DNA of 64,000 bases from Haloplanus sp. HW8-1 (GTDB lineage: Archaea > Halobacteriota > Halobacteria > Halobacteriales > Haloferacaceae). The DNA lies in assembly GCF_023703795.1 (NCBI RefSeq), contig NZ_CP098518.1, forward strand, positions 2,976,001-3,040,000, written 5' to 3'. Made by a program: the position numbers and the translations under genes. Of the stretch, positions 8,579-17,471 are shown piece after piece. Every line of letters begins with the position of its first letter. The first letter of the stretch is position 1. A model generated the notes under the pieces. The model made no database searches and was not told the DNA's origin. It saw only the letters and a program-made list of their open reading frames with translations.

Positions 8579-9802
8579 ATGCCACGGGACGCCATCCCCG
8601 TCACCATCCTGTGCGGGAGTCTCGGCGCCGGCAAGACGACGCTGCTCAACCACCTACTCCACGAAGCGGGCGACCGCGACGTCGCCGTCCTCATCAACGA
8701 CATGGGCGAGATCAACGTCGACGCCGATCTGGTGAGTCAGAACGCCGATCTGGCCGTCGAGGGGGGTGTGACCGAACTCTCGAACGGCTGTATCTGCTGT
8801 GAACTGCAGGACGACCTCGAAATCGCCGTCGTCCGTCTCGCGGCCGACCGCGATTTCGACCACCTCGTCGTCGAGGCCTCCGGCATCTCGGAACCGCGAC
8901 CCGTCGCCCGGCTCTTCGCGACGGGGTCGCGGGCCGCCGCCCGGTACGAGGTCGCCTCCATCGTCGCCGTCGTCGACGCCCGCCAGTTCCACGACGCGTT
9001 CGGCGACGCGGGCGCTGCGACCCGCCGAGGCGCGCCCGACGACGCGACCCGTCCGCTCTCCGATCTGCTCGTCGAGGACGTGGAAGCCGCGGACTTCGTC
9101 CTCCTGAACAAGACGGATCTGGTCACCGCGGCGGAACTCGACGCCGTCGAGGAGATGGTGCACGCCCTCCGTCCCGACGCCGAGATCCACCGGACGGAAC
9201 ACAGCCGCGTCGATCCGGAACGGCTCCTGCGGTCGCGCTACGACCCCGAGGCGGTCGAGCGAGCGGGCTGGAAGCGGGCGCTGGATGCGGACGGGAACGC
9301 GGGCGACGAGCCAGGACACGCTCACGACCACGACCACGCTCATCCCGAGACCGTCTACGGCGTCACCTCGTTCACCTACCGCCGCCGCCGCCCGTTTCAT
9401 CCCGAGCGGTTTCGCGCCACGCTCGCCGACCTTCCCGCCTCGGTGATCCGGGCCAAGGGGACCTGCTGGGTCGCCAGTGGCGCCGATCTGGCCTACTCGA
9501 TGCACCAGGCCGGCCCCTCCGTCCGCGTCGAGGCGACCGGCCCCTGGATCGCGAGCCTCCCCGAGTTCGAACGGGACGCCTACCGGCGAAACCATCCGGA
9601 CCTCGACTGGGACGACCGGTGGGGCGACCGTCGCGTCGAACTCGTGTTCATCGGCCGGGGGATGGACGAGGAGGACCTGATCGCGGCGCTCGACGACTGC
9701 CTGCTCACCGACGCGGAGCTATCGGACTCGTGGGACGCGTTCGAGAACGCCTTCCCGACCGAGGCCGACGAGGAGTGGGTGGTCGTGGAGCCGACGCCCT
9801 AG
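8579..9802 (+). CDS. CobW/COG0523 G3E GTPase, putative metal chaperone
   Basis: 407 residues. P-loop GSLGAGKTT at 13-21, metal-binding GCICCEL with CxCC at 71-74, NKTD guanine-specificity motif, a His/Asp-rich loop (GHAHDHDHAH) typical of zinc chaperones, and a C-terminal CobW domain from about residue 262. Family members insert or deliver Zn, Co or other metals in a GTP-dependent way. No cobalamin or zinc-transport gene lies adjacent, so the client is unknown. A TTAAGAG element about 27 bases upstream supports the ATG at 8579. Its TAG overlaps the convergent TAG of the next gene in CTAG. Confidence 0.92.
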   Translation: MPRDAIPVTILCGSLGAGKTTLLNHLLHEAGDRDVAVLINDMGEINVDADLVSQNADLAVEGGVTELSNGCICCELQDDLEIAVVRLAADRDFDHLVVEASGISEPRPVARLFATGSRAAARYEVASIVAVVDARQFHDAFGDAGAATRRGAPDDATRPLSDLLVEDVEAADFVLLNKTDLVTAAELDAVEEMVHALRPDAEIHRTEHSRVDPERLLRSRYDPEAVERAGWKRALDADGNAGDEPGHAHDHDHAHPETVYGVTSFTYRRRRPFHPERFRATLADLPASVIRAKGTCWVASGADLAYSMHQAGPSVRVEATGPWIASLPEFERDAYRRNHPDLDWDDRWGDRRVELVFIGRGMDEEDLIAALDDCLLTDAELSDSWDAFENAFPTEADEEWVVVEPTP

Positions 9803-10020
9803 CAGGCACACCCGGTCGATCCGGGCGACCGCTCGAACGTCATCGCCTCGCCACAGGCGGGGCAGGCCGGCGGTTCGTCGCCCTCGACGTCCAGATCGAG
9901 GCGCCGTTCCTCGCAGTCGTGACACCAGTACGCCCCCTTCGACTCCCCGCGCTCGTCGCCGCGGTTCGTCGACGAGGACGAGGCCTGCAGCGTCTCGGTG
10001 ATCGTGTCGATCAGTCCCAT
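9799..10020 (-). CDS. small zinc-ribbon protein
   Basis: 73 residues. An N-terminal helix and Ser-rich linker are followed by two knuckles, CHDC and CPAC, about 20 residues apart. This forms a classical four-Cys zinc ribbon, and the protein ends in GCAC. Such short ribbons are common and mostly uncharacterised in haloarchaea. Convergent with the CobW GTPase, sharing a CTAG stop overlap; a metal link between the two is only a positional guess. CTTTAGCC lies about 27 bases before the ATG. Confidence 0.75.
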   Translation of the reverse strand: MGLIDTITETLQASSSSTNRGDERGESKGAYWCHDCEERRLDLDVEGDEPPACPACGEAMTFERSPGSTGCAC

Positions 10021-10084
10021 AGTGAACGAATCACACGCGGACGGCTAAAGGCTCGCTCGGTTGTCCGCGGGCCGCGCACGGCCG

Positions 10085-10276
10085 TCACTCCTCCCCGCGT
10101 TCCGGGTTCCCGCCCCGCGGTTCCGGCACGGCGGACCGTTCCGACCGTGACGCCCACCGGGCGCCGAGGGCCGCCCCCGCGACGACGCCGCCGACGATGC
10201 CGACCGGTCCGAAGACGCCACCCAGCATCCCGAGGACGCCCGCGACCACGACGGTCACGAGGTCACGCCAGTCCAT
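10085..10276 (-). CDS. small membrane protein with glycine zipper
   Basis: 63 residues. One hydrophobic stretch or helical hairpin (residues 6-40) is full of Gly and Val in a GxxxG rhythm, followed by a charged polar tail of about 20 residues. Short DUF5518-like membrane proteins of haloarchaea look similar, but this is a resemblance only. ATG at 10276 has a CGTATAGG element about 27 bases upstream. No function proposed. Confidence 0.55.
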   Translation of the reverse strand: MDWRDLVTVVVAGVLGMLGGVFGPVGIVGGVVAGAALGARWASRSERSAVPEPRGGNPERGEE

Positions 10277-10318
10277 GGACGTACGTGGACGCCGGTCGTC
10301 CTATACGTGCCGTCTCCG

Positions 10319-10729
10319 TCACGTCGCCTCCGCGGCCAGACCGTCGAGCAGGCGTTCGAGTTCGCCCCGTCGCTTCCACGCCGCCACCCGGTCGGTCAGC
10401 GCCGGCACGGGGAGGCCCAGACTCACCGCCGACCGCGCGGTCACGCGCGACCCCTCGTCTTCCGCCTCGACCCGGAGTTCGGTCGTCATGGCGTCGAAGG
10501 GCCCCGCGTCGCCCGCCTGCGTGTAGTGGAGGCCGTCCGGTCGCGCCTCGAAGCGCAGCGTGAGTTCCAGCCCCCGGGCGCCCGCGGTGACGAGCGTTCC
10601 GTCCCCGTCCTCGCTCACGTCTCGAACCGTGAAGCTCCCCTCGCTCGCGACGACCGTCGTTGGCGTCAGCGCGCGCTCCACCGTCCGGGGCGGTGCTCGC
10701 ACGAATCGTGAGACTTCCACCTCGCGCAT
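10319..10729 (-). CDS. SRPBCC (START-like) domain protein
   Basis: 136 residues in one START-like fold: MREVEVSRFVRAPP at the N-terminus, several beta strands, and a long C-terminal helix ending in ELERLLDGLAAEAT. The family binds hydrophobic ligands in a deep cavity; the ligand is unknown here. I prefer the ATG at 10729, which gives the usual family N-terminus. A GTG at 10750 would add seven residues and overlap the upstream gene's stop by four bases, so it remains possible. Likely cotranscribed with the membrane protein at 10747-11067. Confidence 0.8.
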   Translation of the reverse strand: MREVEVSRFVRAPPRTVERALTPTTVVASEGSFTVRDVSEDGDGTLVTAGARGLELTLRFEARPDGLHYTQAGDAGPFDAMTTELRVEAEDEGSRVTARSAVSLGLPVPALTDRVAAWKRRGELERLLDGLAAEAT

Positions 10730-10746
10730 CGTTTCGGACACACGCG

Positions 10747-11067
10747 TCACCGCACCAAAAGCGGGAGGGACAGCGCGGCCAGCAGCGCCGCACCCACCAG
10801 AGCGGTGTAGAAGAGGCCGAGGAGGCGCTGTTCCGGGGGGATCTCGCCCCTGAGTTCCGGTCGCGCGGTGTAGACGAGGCGATGGTACGCCACCGCGACG
10901 GCCCCCACACAGGCGAGGGCCGGGACGCCGACCACCGCCGTCCCCTCCAGCCCCACCGCGAGACAGTAGACGGGGCCAAAGGAGAAGGCGACGAGGCCGC
11001 TCATCGCCGTCACGACGAGGAAGGGGACGGCGTCGACGGGAGTGCCCTCGCGGTTCCGGAGGCGCAT
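10747..11067 (-). CDS. multi-pass membrane protein, unknown function
   Basis: 106 residues with three predicted membrane segments (about 14-33, 42-62 and 85-104) separated by short loops; the N-terminus is basic and probably cytoplasmic. No family recognised. It precedes the SRPBCC gene with a possible four-base overlap. TTTTTGCC about 27 bases upstream of the ATG looks like the promoter for both genes. Confidence 0.65.
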   Translation of the reverse strand: MRLRNREGTPVDAVPFLVVTAMSGLVAFSFGPVYCLAVGLEGTAVVGVPALACVGAVAVAYHRLVYTARPELRGEIPPEQRLLGLFYTALVGAALLAALSLPLLVR

Positions 11068-11162
11068 ATCTCCTCCGTGGGACTCGGGGGCAAAAACTCG
11101 CGCGTCGGTCCCGTCACCGATCGACCCGACGGTTTAAGGTGTCGCCCCGGACACCTCGACGT

Positions 11163-11336
11163 ATGGCCGAGGGCGACCCCCGGGTGTTGTTCGTGATGAA
11201 CCTCGTGCTGTCGGGGCTCTTTGCCACCGTCGTGATCTGGGGACTGGATTTCATCGGCATCGTCGCGTTCACTCCGTGGAACGTCGCTTCCTTCGCGCTC
11301 CTCGTGATGGCCCTGACCTACGTCGTGACTCGGTGA
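11163..11336 (+). CDS. small two-helix membrane protein
   Basis: 57 residues: a short acidic start (MAEGDPR), two hydrophobic helices (about 8-29 and 34-54) and a basic end. The start is fixed by TTTAAGG about 27 bases upstream. Small double-spanning proteins like this are widespread in haloarchaea with no assigned role. It lies ahead of upp in the same direction, but upp has its own promoter. Confidence 0.6.
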   Translation: MAEGDPRVLFVMNLVLSGLFATVVIWGLDFIGIVAFTPWNVASFALLVMALTYVVTR

Positions 11337-11424
11337 CTCCCCATTCGGTGCGTGGATCGGGTGTAGGACGCCTGCCGCCGACGATGTCGCCACTTTAAGG
11401 TTCTCGACTCGCGGAGTAGCGTGT

Positions 11425-12102
11425 ATGACCATCGAAGACCGCGACGACGCCTACCTCATCACACACGCACTCGCGAAGGACACCCTCTCGAAGATCCGCG
11501 ACGCCGACACCGAACAGGTCGCCTTCCGCAAGGGGCTGGTAAAACTCGGCCGCATCTGTGGCTACGAGATCATCGACGGGGCGATGGAGACCGAGTACGT
11601 CTCCATCGAGACGCCGATGGCCGAGACGACCGGGGAGCGCGTGAAGGGCCTCGACGACGTGGTCATCATCAACGTCCTCCGGGCGGCCACGCCGTTCGTG
11701 GAGGGACTGCTCAAGGCCTTCCCCCGCGCCAAACAGGGTGTCATCAGCGCTGGCCGCGACGAGGAGGCCGGGATGAACGAGGACGGCGAGTTCCCGATCA
11801 CCGTCGACTACGTGAAACTCCCCGAGATCACGGAGGCAGACACCGTCATCGTCGCCGATCCGATGCTCGCCACCGGGTCGACGATGTCGGCCGTCCTCGA
11901 CTACGTCCTCGATGGGCAGGCGACGCCGGAGAACCTCTTTGTCCTCTCGGCGGTCAGCGCGCCGGCCGGCCTCCTCCGCGTCGCCGACGCCGTCCCCGAG
12001 GCGGATCTGCTGACCGTCGCCATCGACGACCACCTCGACGAGAACGGCTTCATCGTCCCCGGCCTCGGCGACGCCGGCGACCGCGCCTTCCGGACGACCT
12101 AA
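11425..12102 (+). CDS. upp: uracil phosphoribosyltransferase
   Basis: 225 residues. Converts uracil and PRPP to UMP in pyrimidine salvage. The PRPP-binding loop [17 protein letters not shown] lies at about 145-160 and the C-terminal uracil-binding part ends in [11 protein letters not shown], both characteristic of Upp. Length fits the archaeal family. CTTTAAGG lies about 27-33 bases before the ATG. The neighbours do not form a pyrimidine operon; pyrD sits 46 kb away in this window. Confidence 0.95.
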   Translation: MTIEDRDDAYLITHALAKDTLSKIRDADTEQVAFRKGLVKLGRICGYEIIDGAMETEYVSIETPMAETTGERVKGLDDVVIINVLRAATPFVEGLLKAFPRAKQGVISAGRDEEAGMNEDGEFPITVDYVKLPEITEADTVIVADPMLATGSTMSAVLDYVLDGQATPENLFVLSAVSAPAGLLRVADAVPEADLLTVAIDDHLDENGFIVPGLGDAGDRAFRTT

Positions 12103-12204
12103 CCCCTTCGCTTCACGTCGAAAATCAACCGATTCCGTGCCGATCCGGGGTCGAGAAATCTCCACCGAAGCGGACCACCCCACCGCTCCGTAGTCCTCCG
12201 TAGC

Positions 12205-12810
12205 TCACCCGAGTTCGACCCGCCCACCGGTCGCGGAGCGCAGGCGGTCACGGAGCGCGTCGGCCGCTTCGACGGGCACGCGCACGTCGAAGCGCACGCG
12301 TTCCTCGTAGGCCGCCTCGAAGTCGACGCCCTCGCTCTCCAGAATCCCGCGAGCGGTGCCGGAGTCGTCGTAGTCGACGACGACCGTCATCCGTTCGTGG
12401 GGGCGTTCCTCGACCACGCCGGCGGCGTCGACGGCGTCGCTGACACCGCGGGCGTAGGCCCGCGCCAGTCCCCCGACGCCGAGGTTGACGCCGCCGTAGT
12501 AGCGGGTCACGACCGCGACGACGTTCCGCAGGTCGCGCTGGACGAGGACGTTCAGCGCGGGCTTGCCCGCCGACCCCGTGGGCTCCCCGTCGTCGCTCGA
12601 CCACTCCCGGAGCATGTCGCCCCCGTCGGCGGGCACGCGGTAGGCGGGCACGTTGTGGGTGGCGTCGGCGTACGCCGCCCGTACCTCGTCGACGAATGCC
12701 TCGGCCTCGTCGACCGATTCGGCGGGCGCGACGTGGCCGACGAACTCCGACCCTTTCACTTCGAATGCCGCCTGTGCGCGCGCCCCGACCGTGCGGTACG
12801 TCTCGGTCAT
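12205..12810 (-). CDS. IMPACT (YigZ/UPF0029) family protein
   Basis: 201 residues. The N-terminal IMPACT domain shows SEFVGHVAP, the strand-turn DDGEPTGSAGKP and the signature RYYGGVNLGVGGLARAY. The C-terminal domain is ferredoxin-like. Eukaryotic IMPACT regulates Gcn2; prokaryotic members have no firm role. Its ATG overlaps the stop of the ACT-domain gene by one base, so the pair is translationally coupled. Confidence 0.9.
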   Translation of the reverse strand: MTETYRTVGARAQAAFEVKGSEFVGHVAPAESVDEAEAFVDEVRAAYADATHNVPAYRVPADGGDMLREWSSDDGEPTGSAGKPALNVLVQRDLRNVVAVVTRYYGGVNLGVGGLARAYARGVSDAVDAAGVVEERPHERMTVVVDYDDSGTARGILESEGVDFEAAYEERVRFDVRVPVEAADALRDRLRSATGGRVELG

Positions 12811-13319
12811 CAGAACTCGACCCGGCGGACGTACGGCAACTCGCGGATCTCGACCAGCAGGTCTCCCGGGAGCGTCGCGTCGGTGATGACGTAGAGTTTG
12901 GCGTCGTCGACGAACTCCGGATCCTCGCTGATCACCTGCCGGATGGCGATACCACGGTCCGCGATGGCGGTGGTTACGTCGGCGACGATGCCCGGTTCCG
13001 TCTCGTCGTCGACCCAGACCGTCAGCACCGACAGATCGAGCACCGGTGCCAGATCCATCAGGCTGGGGATGGCCGTGATGTTCTGGAAGATGCGCCGGAG
13101 TTCGGGGTCGTCGAGGATGGCGTCGGTCGTCGAGTCCACGACCCGGCGGTCGACGCCGATCTCACGGGCGATCCCCGTGTTCGGGATCTCGATCCCGCCG
13201 GAGACGACGCGTCCCTCGTCGCTGACGGAGAATCCCCGTTCGAGCAGGAGACGGATCACCTCCTGTTGGCTCGGACTCCCCTCGAACTTCTCCATGATTC
13301 TGTCGAACTCGTCTGCCAT
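12810..13319 (-). CDS. ACT-domain regulatory protein
   Basis: 169 residues. The N-terminal 75 residues look like a winged helix (SQQEVIRLLLERGFSVSDEG and GIAREIGVDRRVVDSTTDAI). The C-terminal part is an ACT domain beginning near LSVLTVWVDDETEPGIVADV, which normally binds an amino acid. This suggests an amino-acid-responsive regulator; the ligand and targets are unknown. First gene of a two-gene unit with the IMPACT gene. Confidence 0.82.
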   Translation of the reverse strand: MADEFDRIMEKFEGSPSQQEVIRLLLERGFSVSDEGRVVSGGIEIPNTGIAREIGVDRRVVDSTTDAILDDPELRRIFQNITAIPSLMDLAPVLDLSVLTVWVDDETEPGIVADVTTAIADRGIAIRQVISEDPEFVDDAKLYVITDATLPGDLLVEIRELPYVRRVEF

Positions 13320-13543
13320 ATCGAAACTCCCCGTCAGGGGTTACTCTCCGAATCGGCGTGGACTCTGATGGGCGTTGTGGTCGCCTCCCACCGACGGGAG
13401 TCCACCGAAAGCGACCACGAGAGGGGTCGATGCGAACGGCGCGTCGTGACGGAGGACACGCCCCCGCCGATCGGGGCGCTCCTCTCTGCCGAATCCGGTA
13501 CGTGCCGCCGTGGGACGCCGATTCGAGGAATCAACGATGATAT

Positions 13544-13566
13544 TTTGGACGGTAATTTATCATAGT
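13544..13566 (+). promoter_or_regulatory. promoter of the membrane protein/transducer unit
   Basis: An AT-rich island (ATATTTTGG and GGTAATTTATCATAG) in an otherwise GC-rich stretch. The TATA-like TAATTTATCA lies about 40 bases before the ATG at 13600, leaving a 5' leader of some 15 bases. The rest of the gene-free stretch from 13320 holds no convincing ORF; I see nothing else in it. Confidence 0.5.
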
Positions 13567-13599
13567 TTCGGGCGAGCCTCACCGTGGGGTACATTACCA

Positions 13600-13926
13600 A
13601 TGACAGGTGTATTCGGCGTGTTCGGTGCACAATCGCTGGTCGTCTTGATCATCGCAGTCGTCGGGCTCGTTCCCGTCGGACTGTACTACCGGAAGATCCC
13701 GCCGTGGTTCGTCGTCGCGTACGGCTTCCTGTTCGTCGCGGCGTTCGCGACCAATTTCGAGAACGTGTTCCTGCCGACGGCGATGAACCTGATCGAGCAT
13801 TTCGTCGGGAATCTCGGAGCCGGAATCGCCTTTGCCGTCGCCGCGTACGCATACCGGCAGAAACGAATCGTCACCGGTGACGCGGACGCCACGGACACCG
13901 CGGACGACGCGGCGACGGGGGCCTGA
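13600..13926 (+). CDS. three-helix membrane protein paired with transducer
   Basis: 108 residues with three predicted membrane helices (about 10-28, 35-53 and 66-86), then basic AYRQKR and an acidic cytoplasmic tail. An in-frame ATG at 13537 would add 21 residues across the promoter, so I chose 13600. The chemotransducer gene follows after a three-base gap. The size and topology resemble the membrane part of that transducer, suggesting the two could assemble as a sensory complex. No family recognised. Confidence 0.7.
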   Translation: MTGVFGVFGAQSLVVLIIAVVGLVPVGLYYRKIPPWFVVAYGFLFVAAFATNFENVFLPTAMNLIEHFVGNLGAGIAFAVAAYAYRQKRIVTGDADATDTADDAATGA

Positions 13927-13929
13927 GCT

Positions 13930-15549
13930 ATGGTCGGTGAATCGATCATCCCGTACGCCGACGCGCTCGCGACGCTTGGATTCCTCGCCGCCGCCACCGT
14001 CGGTGCCCGAAACTTTCGGGACACCGAACTGGAACGGACGTTCTGGGCGAGTTTCGTGCTGGTCTCGGTCGCGGGTTCCCTCTGGATGGGACTCGTGACC
14101 GTCGAGTGGTTCGGCATCAGTGGCGAACTCATGGACACGCTCAACACGTCGCTGCAGGCCATCGTTCTCGGCGTGTTCTCGATCGGGTCCATCGGGACGT
14201 TGGCCGTCGTCGACGACCTCAAGGAATCGCAGGCGGAGACGGTCCGGCGCCGGGAGGAGGCGGAGCAAGCACGGACGGAAGCCGAAGACGCGCGTGCGGA
14301 GGCCGAACAGGCCCGCGTCGACGCCGAGGAGGCCCGCGAGGAGGCCGAACAGCTCAACACTCACCTCACGGAGAAGGCCGCGGCCTTCAGCACGACGATG
14401 AACCGCGCCGCCGCCGGCGACTTCACACAGCGGATGGACACCGAGAGCCGGACCGCCGCGATGACCGACATCGCGGAGGGGTTCAACGAGATGATGGCCG
14501 AACTCGAAACCACGCTGTCACGGGTCCGAACCTTCGCCGACGAGGTCGCGACCTCGAGCGACGAAGTGACGACGGGAGCGGCCGAGAGTCGGAAGGCGAG
14601 CGAGCAAGTCAGCGACTCGATACAGCGGATCTCCGCGGACGCCGAGACACAATCCGAGAACCTCAGACAGGTGGCCGACGAGATGCAGAGCCTCTCGGGA
14701 ACCGTCGAGGAGGTGGCGTCTTCGGCCGGCGAGGTCGCTAACTCGGCACAGGCGACGGCCGACCTCGGACGGGAGAGCAAGGAGGCGGCCGCCGAGGCCA
14801 TGGACGAGATGGCCGAAATCGAGGCTCGATCGGACGAGACAATCGAGGAGATGGAGCGTCTCGCGTCCGAGATCGACGAGATCGGCGAGATCGTGGACGT
14901 CATCACCGACATCGCGGAGCAGACGAACATGCTGGCGCTGAACGCCTCGATCGAGGCGGTCCGGGCCGGCGAGGCCGGCGAAGGGTTCGGCGTCGTCGCC
15001 GACGAGATCAAAGGGCTCGCCGGCGAGGTGTCGTCGGCGACCGAGGAGATCGAGGAGCTCATCGGCGAGATTCAGTCCTCGACAGACGATACGGTCGGGG
15101 ACATCCGCGAGATGGGTGAGCGCGTCTCCTCGGGATCGGCAACCATCGAGGTCGCCCTCGAATCCCTGGACGAGATCGCGGCCACCGCCGAGGAATCCAA
15201 CCGTGGAATCCAGGAGATCAGTACGGCCACGGACGACCAAGCGGCCTCCGCCGAGGAGGTCGCCGGCATGATCGACGAGGTGACCGACACGGCCGAGCAG
15301 GTCAGCGACGAATCCGAGAACGTCTCCGCGGCTGCCGAGGAACAGACCTCCTCGCTCACACAGGTCACACGGAACTCCCGGACACTCTCCGAACGAGCCG
15401 ACGACCTCCAAGAGACACTCTCTCAGTTCCGGATCGACGCCGCCGATGACGGTCTCGGTTCCGACGCCGAAGCCGGAACTGGCCCGGCGACCGCCGACGG
15501 CGGCCTCGACCCGTCGGGGCCGGACGGTCCGACGGCACCCGATCGGTAG
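13930..15549 (+). CDS. methyl-accepting chemotaxis transducer
   Basis: 539 residues. The N-terminus has three predicted membrane helices (about 11-25, 37-59 and 74-94) and no large extracellular domain. A heptad coiled coil (98-145) and a HAMP-like segment (about 150-195) follow, then the long signalling bundle. Its conserved tip [20 protein letters not shown] lies near residue 335 and binds CheA/CheW. Alternating Glu/Gln/Ala pairs look like methylation sites. The tail is acidic and Gly/Pro-rich. Lack of an external sensor domain suggests the input comes from the membrane, possibly through the upstream 108-residue protein, by analogy with rhodopsin-coupled Htr transducers. No opsin gene is present here. 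Confidence 0.9.
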   Translation: MVGESIIPYADALATLGFLAAATVGARNFRDTELERTFWASFVLVSVAGSLWMGLVTVEWFGISGELMDTLNTSLQAIVLGVFSIGSIGTLAVVDDLKESQAETVRRREEAEQARTEAEDARAEAEQARVDAEEAREEAEQLNTHLTEKAAAFSTTMNRAAAGDFTQRMDTESRTAAMTDIAEGFNEMMAELETTLSRVRTFADEVATSSDEVTTGAAESRKASEQVSDSIQRISADAETQSENLRQVADEMQSLSGTVEEVASSAGEVANSAQATADLGRESKEAAAEAMDEMAEIEARSDETIEEMERLASEIDEIGEIVDVITDIAEQTNMLALNASIEAVRAGEAGEGFGVVADEIKGLAGEVSSATEEIEELIGEIQSSTDDTVGDIREMGERVSSGSATIEVALESLDEIAATAEESNRGIQEISTATDDQAASAEEVAGMIDEVTDTAEQVSDESENVSAAAEEQTSSLTQVTRNSRTLSERADDLQETLSQFRIDAADDGLGSDAEAGTGPATADGGLDPSGPDGPTAPDR

Positions 15550-15615
15550 CCCCTCCTTCCGAACGCCTACGCTGCCCCTCGTTTCTAGCCACTCCGTGAG
15601 CGATGAACTGATCGA

Positions 15616-15864
15616 CTACACCGGTTCGAGGGTCCGCCGCCGTTTGGGGCCGTCCCCGTCCCGGTCGGCCAGGACGACACGATTCGACCCCTCCAGTCGT
15701 CGCACCAGTCCCTCCTCGTTGAGGTAGCGGACGGTCGCCAGCACGGTCATCAGCGGGAGCCGAAGCCGGTCTGCGATCCGATCCGGCGTCGCGTCCCCGA
15801 CGCGTTGCAGGTACAACACGACGAGCTTCGAGGTGTCGCTGTCGAGGGTTTCGAACGCCTGCAT
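15616..15864 (-). CDS. winged-helix DNA-binding protein
   Basis: 82 residues. A compact winged helix (residues 3-60) with recognition region DRIADRLRLPLMTVLATVRY, then a wing ending in NRVVLADRDG and a basic tail. Probably a small transcription regulator. The longer open frame starts at a TTG that falls inside the TATA box, so I take the ATG at 15864, which is 27-35 bases downstream of GTTAATTATT. Target unknown; it lies convergent with the chemotransducer and downstream of hisB. Confidence 0.75.
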   Translation of the reverse strand: MQAFETLDSDTSKLVVLYLQRVGDATPDRIADRLRLPLMTVLATVRYLNEEGLVRRLEGSNRVVLADRDGDGPKRRRTLEPV

Positions 15865-15889
15865 ACGCGATCTCTCTTCCCCCGTCGAC

Positions 15890-15899
15890 AAATAATTAA
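15890..15899 (-). promoter_or_regulatory. TATA box of the winged-helix gene
   Basis: GTTAATTATT on the minus strand, centred about 30 bases before the ATG at 15864. It decides that start against the upstream TTG at 15891 and implies a leaderless transcript. Confidence 0.6.
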
Positions 15900-15951
15900 C
15901 GACGTACGTCGAAAGGGAGTACGACAGCGGTTGTATACGGTGGCGTGTGGC

Positions 15952-16536
15952 TCAGAGTTCGCCTTTCGTGCTCGGCGTGTCCGACCGCCGGTCGTCGATC
16001 CGGGTGGCGTCGTCGAGCGTCCGCGCGAGCGCCTTGAACAGCGCCTCCACCTCGTGGTGGGCGTTCTCCCCGTCCACCTCGACGTGGAGCGTCAGCCCCG
16101 CCTGCATCGCCAGCGACCGCGCGAAGTGCCGCGCCATGACGCTCGTGAACTCGCCGACCCGTTCCTCGGAGAACTCGCCCTCGAACCGGAAGAGCGGGCG
16201 GCCGCTCACGTCGACGACGACGCTCGCCACCGCCTCGTCGAGTGGCACCCGTCGGTCGGCGAACCGGCGGATCCCCCGCTTCTCGCCGAGCGCCTCCGCG
16301 AACGCGCCCCCGAGGACGAGGGCGACGTCCTCGACGGTGTGGTGGTCGTCGATCTCTAAGTCGCCGTCGCAGTCGACGGTGAGGTCGAACAGGCCGTGTT
16401 TGGCGAACGATTCGAGCATGTGATCGAAGAAGCCGACGCCGGTGTCGATCCGGGCGTCCCCGTCGCCGTCCACGTCGAGGGTCAGATCGATCGTCGTCTC
16501 CGCGGTTTCGCGGCTTCGGGCGGCCGTTCGGTCCAT
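15952..16536 (-). CDS. hisB: imidazoleglycerol-phosphate dehydratase
   Basis: 194 residues, the monofunctional archaeal form. Catalyses the sixth step of histidine synthesis, forming imidazole-acetol phosphate. The duplicated metal-binding motifs are visible: [14 protein letters not shown] and [14 protein letters not shown] in the first half, [17 protein letters not shown] in the second. CTTACG lies about 27 bases upstream. It follows hisA in the same direction after 110 bases. Confidence 0.95.
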   Translation of the reverse strand: MDRTAARSRETAETTIDLTLDVDGDGDARIDTGVGFFDHMLESFAKHGLFDLTVDCDGDLEIDDHHTVEDVALVLGGAFAEALGEKRGIRRFADRRVPLDEAVASVVVDVSGRPLFRFEGEFSEERVGEFTSVMARHFARSLAMQAGLTLHVEVDGENAHHEVEALFKALARTLDDATRIDDRRSDTPSTKGEL

Positions 16537-16645
16537 GCTCGACCCTCTCGGGGCGCGCGTAAGTCGGTTTTGGGCGCCGACGAACGGCGTAACTGTTCAC
16601 CGGCCGTCGCCGACGACGGTCGGGACTGATCTACGGCGGTCCGTC

Positions 16646-17368
16646 TCAAACCTCCATCGCCGCTTCGAGGGTGAACGCTCCCTCGTAGAGAGCCGTCCCG
16701 ACGACGACCGCCGCGGCGCCCGCCTCCCGACACGCCCGCACGTCGTCGAGCGTCGCCACGCCGCCGCTGGCGATCACCGGAATGTCCACCGCGTCGGCGA
16801 GTCGTTCGATCCGTCCGGCGCGCACCCCGTCCAGGCGTCCCTCCACGTCCACGTCGGTGAACAGGAGGGCACCCGCACCCAGATCCGCGTACCGCGTCGC
16901 CGCTTCGACAGGGTCCAGTCCCGTCCCTTCGGTCCACCCCGAGACGACCACCTCGTCGTCCTTCGCGTCGAGGCTCACGACGACGCTTCCCGGGTGGGTT
17001 TCGCTGATCTCCGCGACGATCTTCGGCCGTTCGACCGCCGCAGTCCCGAGGATCACCCGGTCGACGCCCCGGTCGAGCAGGTTGGTCGCGTCCGCGACGG
17101 TACGGATGCCGCCACCTAGCTGGATCGGCACGTCGACCGCGTCGACCACCGCCTCGATCGCCGCGGCGTTCCCTCGCTCGCCCTCGAACGCGCCGTCGAG
17201 GTCGACGAGGTGGAGCGTCCGCGCCCCCGCATCCACCCACCGCCGTGCCGCATCCACGGGGTCGCCGTACCGCTTTTCGGTCCCACGCTCGCCCTGGACG
17301 AGCTGCACCACCTCGCCGTCCTGTACGTCGACCGCCGGGATCACCTCGAAGCCGGAGTCCTGTACCAT
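16646..17368 (-). CDS. hisA: ProFAR isomerase
   Basis: 240 residues in a TIM barrel. Isomerises ProFAR to PRFAR in histidine synthesis. Seen: IPAVDVQDGEVVQL with catalytic Asp near the N-terminus, IQLGGGIRT, the second catalytic Asp in FTDVDVEGRLDG, and phosphate-binding IASGGVATLDD and VVGTALYEG. The open frame continues upstream of Met1 only as antisense. ATG at 17368 has GATTTTACC about 27 bases before it. Close to hisB and 2.6 kb from hisI, so part of a loose his cluster. Confidence 0.95.
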   Translation of the reverse strand: MVQDSGFEVIPAVDVQDGEVVQLVQGERGTEKRYGDPVDAARRWVDAGARTLHLVDLDGAFEGERGNAAAIEAVVDAVDVPIQLGGGIRTVADATNLLDRGVDRVILGTAAVERPKIVAEISETHPGSVVVSLDAKDDEVVVSGWTEGTGLDPVEAATRYADLGAGALLFTDVDVEGRLDGVRAGRIERLADAVDIPVIASGGVATLDDVRACREAGAAAVVVGTALYEGAFTLEAAMEV

Positions 17369-17471
17369 GGCGGGGCGGAGGTGGCGGCGGGGTAAAATCG
17401 CCCCGGTCGGCGACGCGGACGTCCCCGGCGAGCGGAACGGATTTGTGCCCCGCGCGACGACGACTGCTCGA

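Noticed and set aside
13930-15549. Opsin-linked (sensory rhodopsin) transducer
   Set aside because: No seven-helix opsin gene is adjacent; the upstream gene has only three helices and no retinal-lysine motif.
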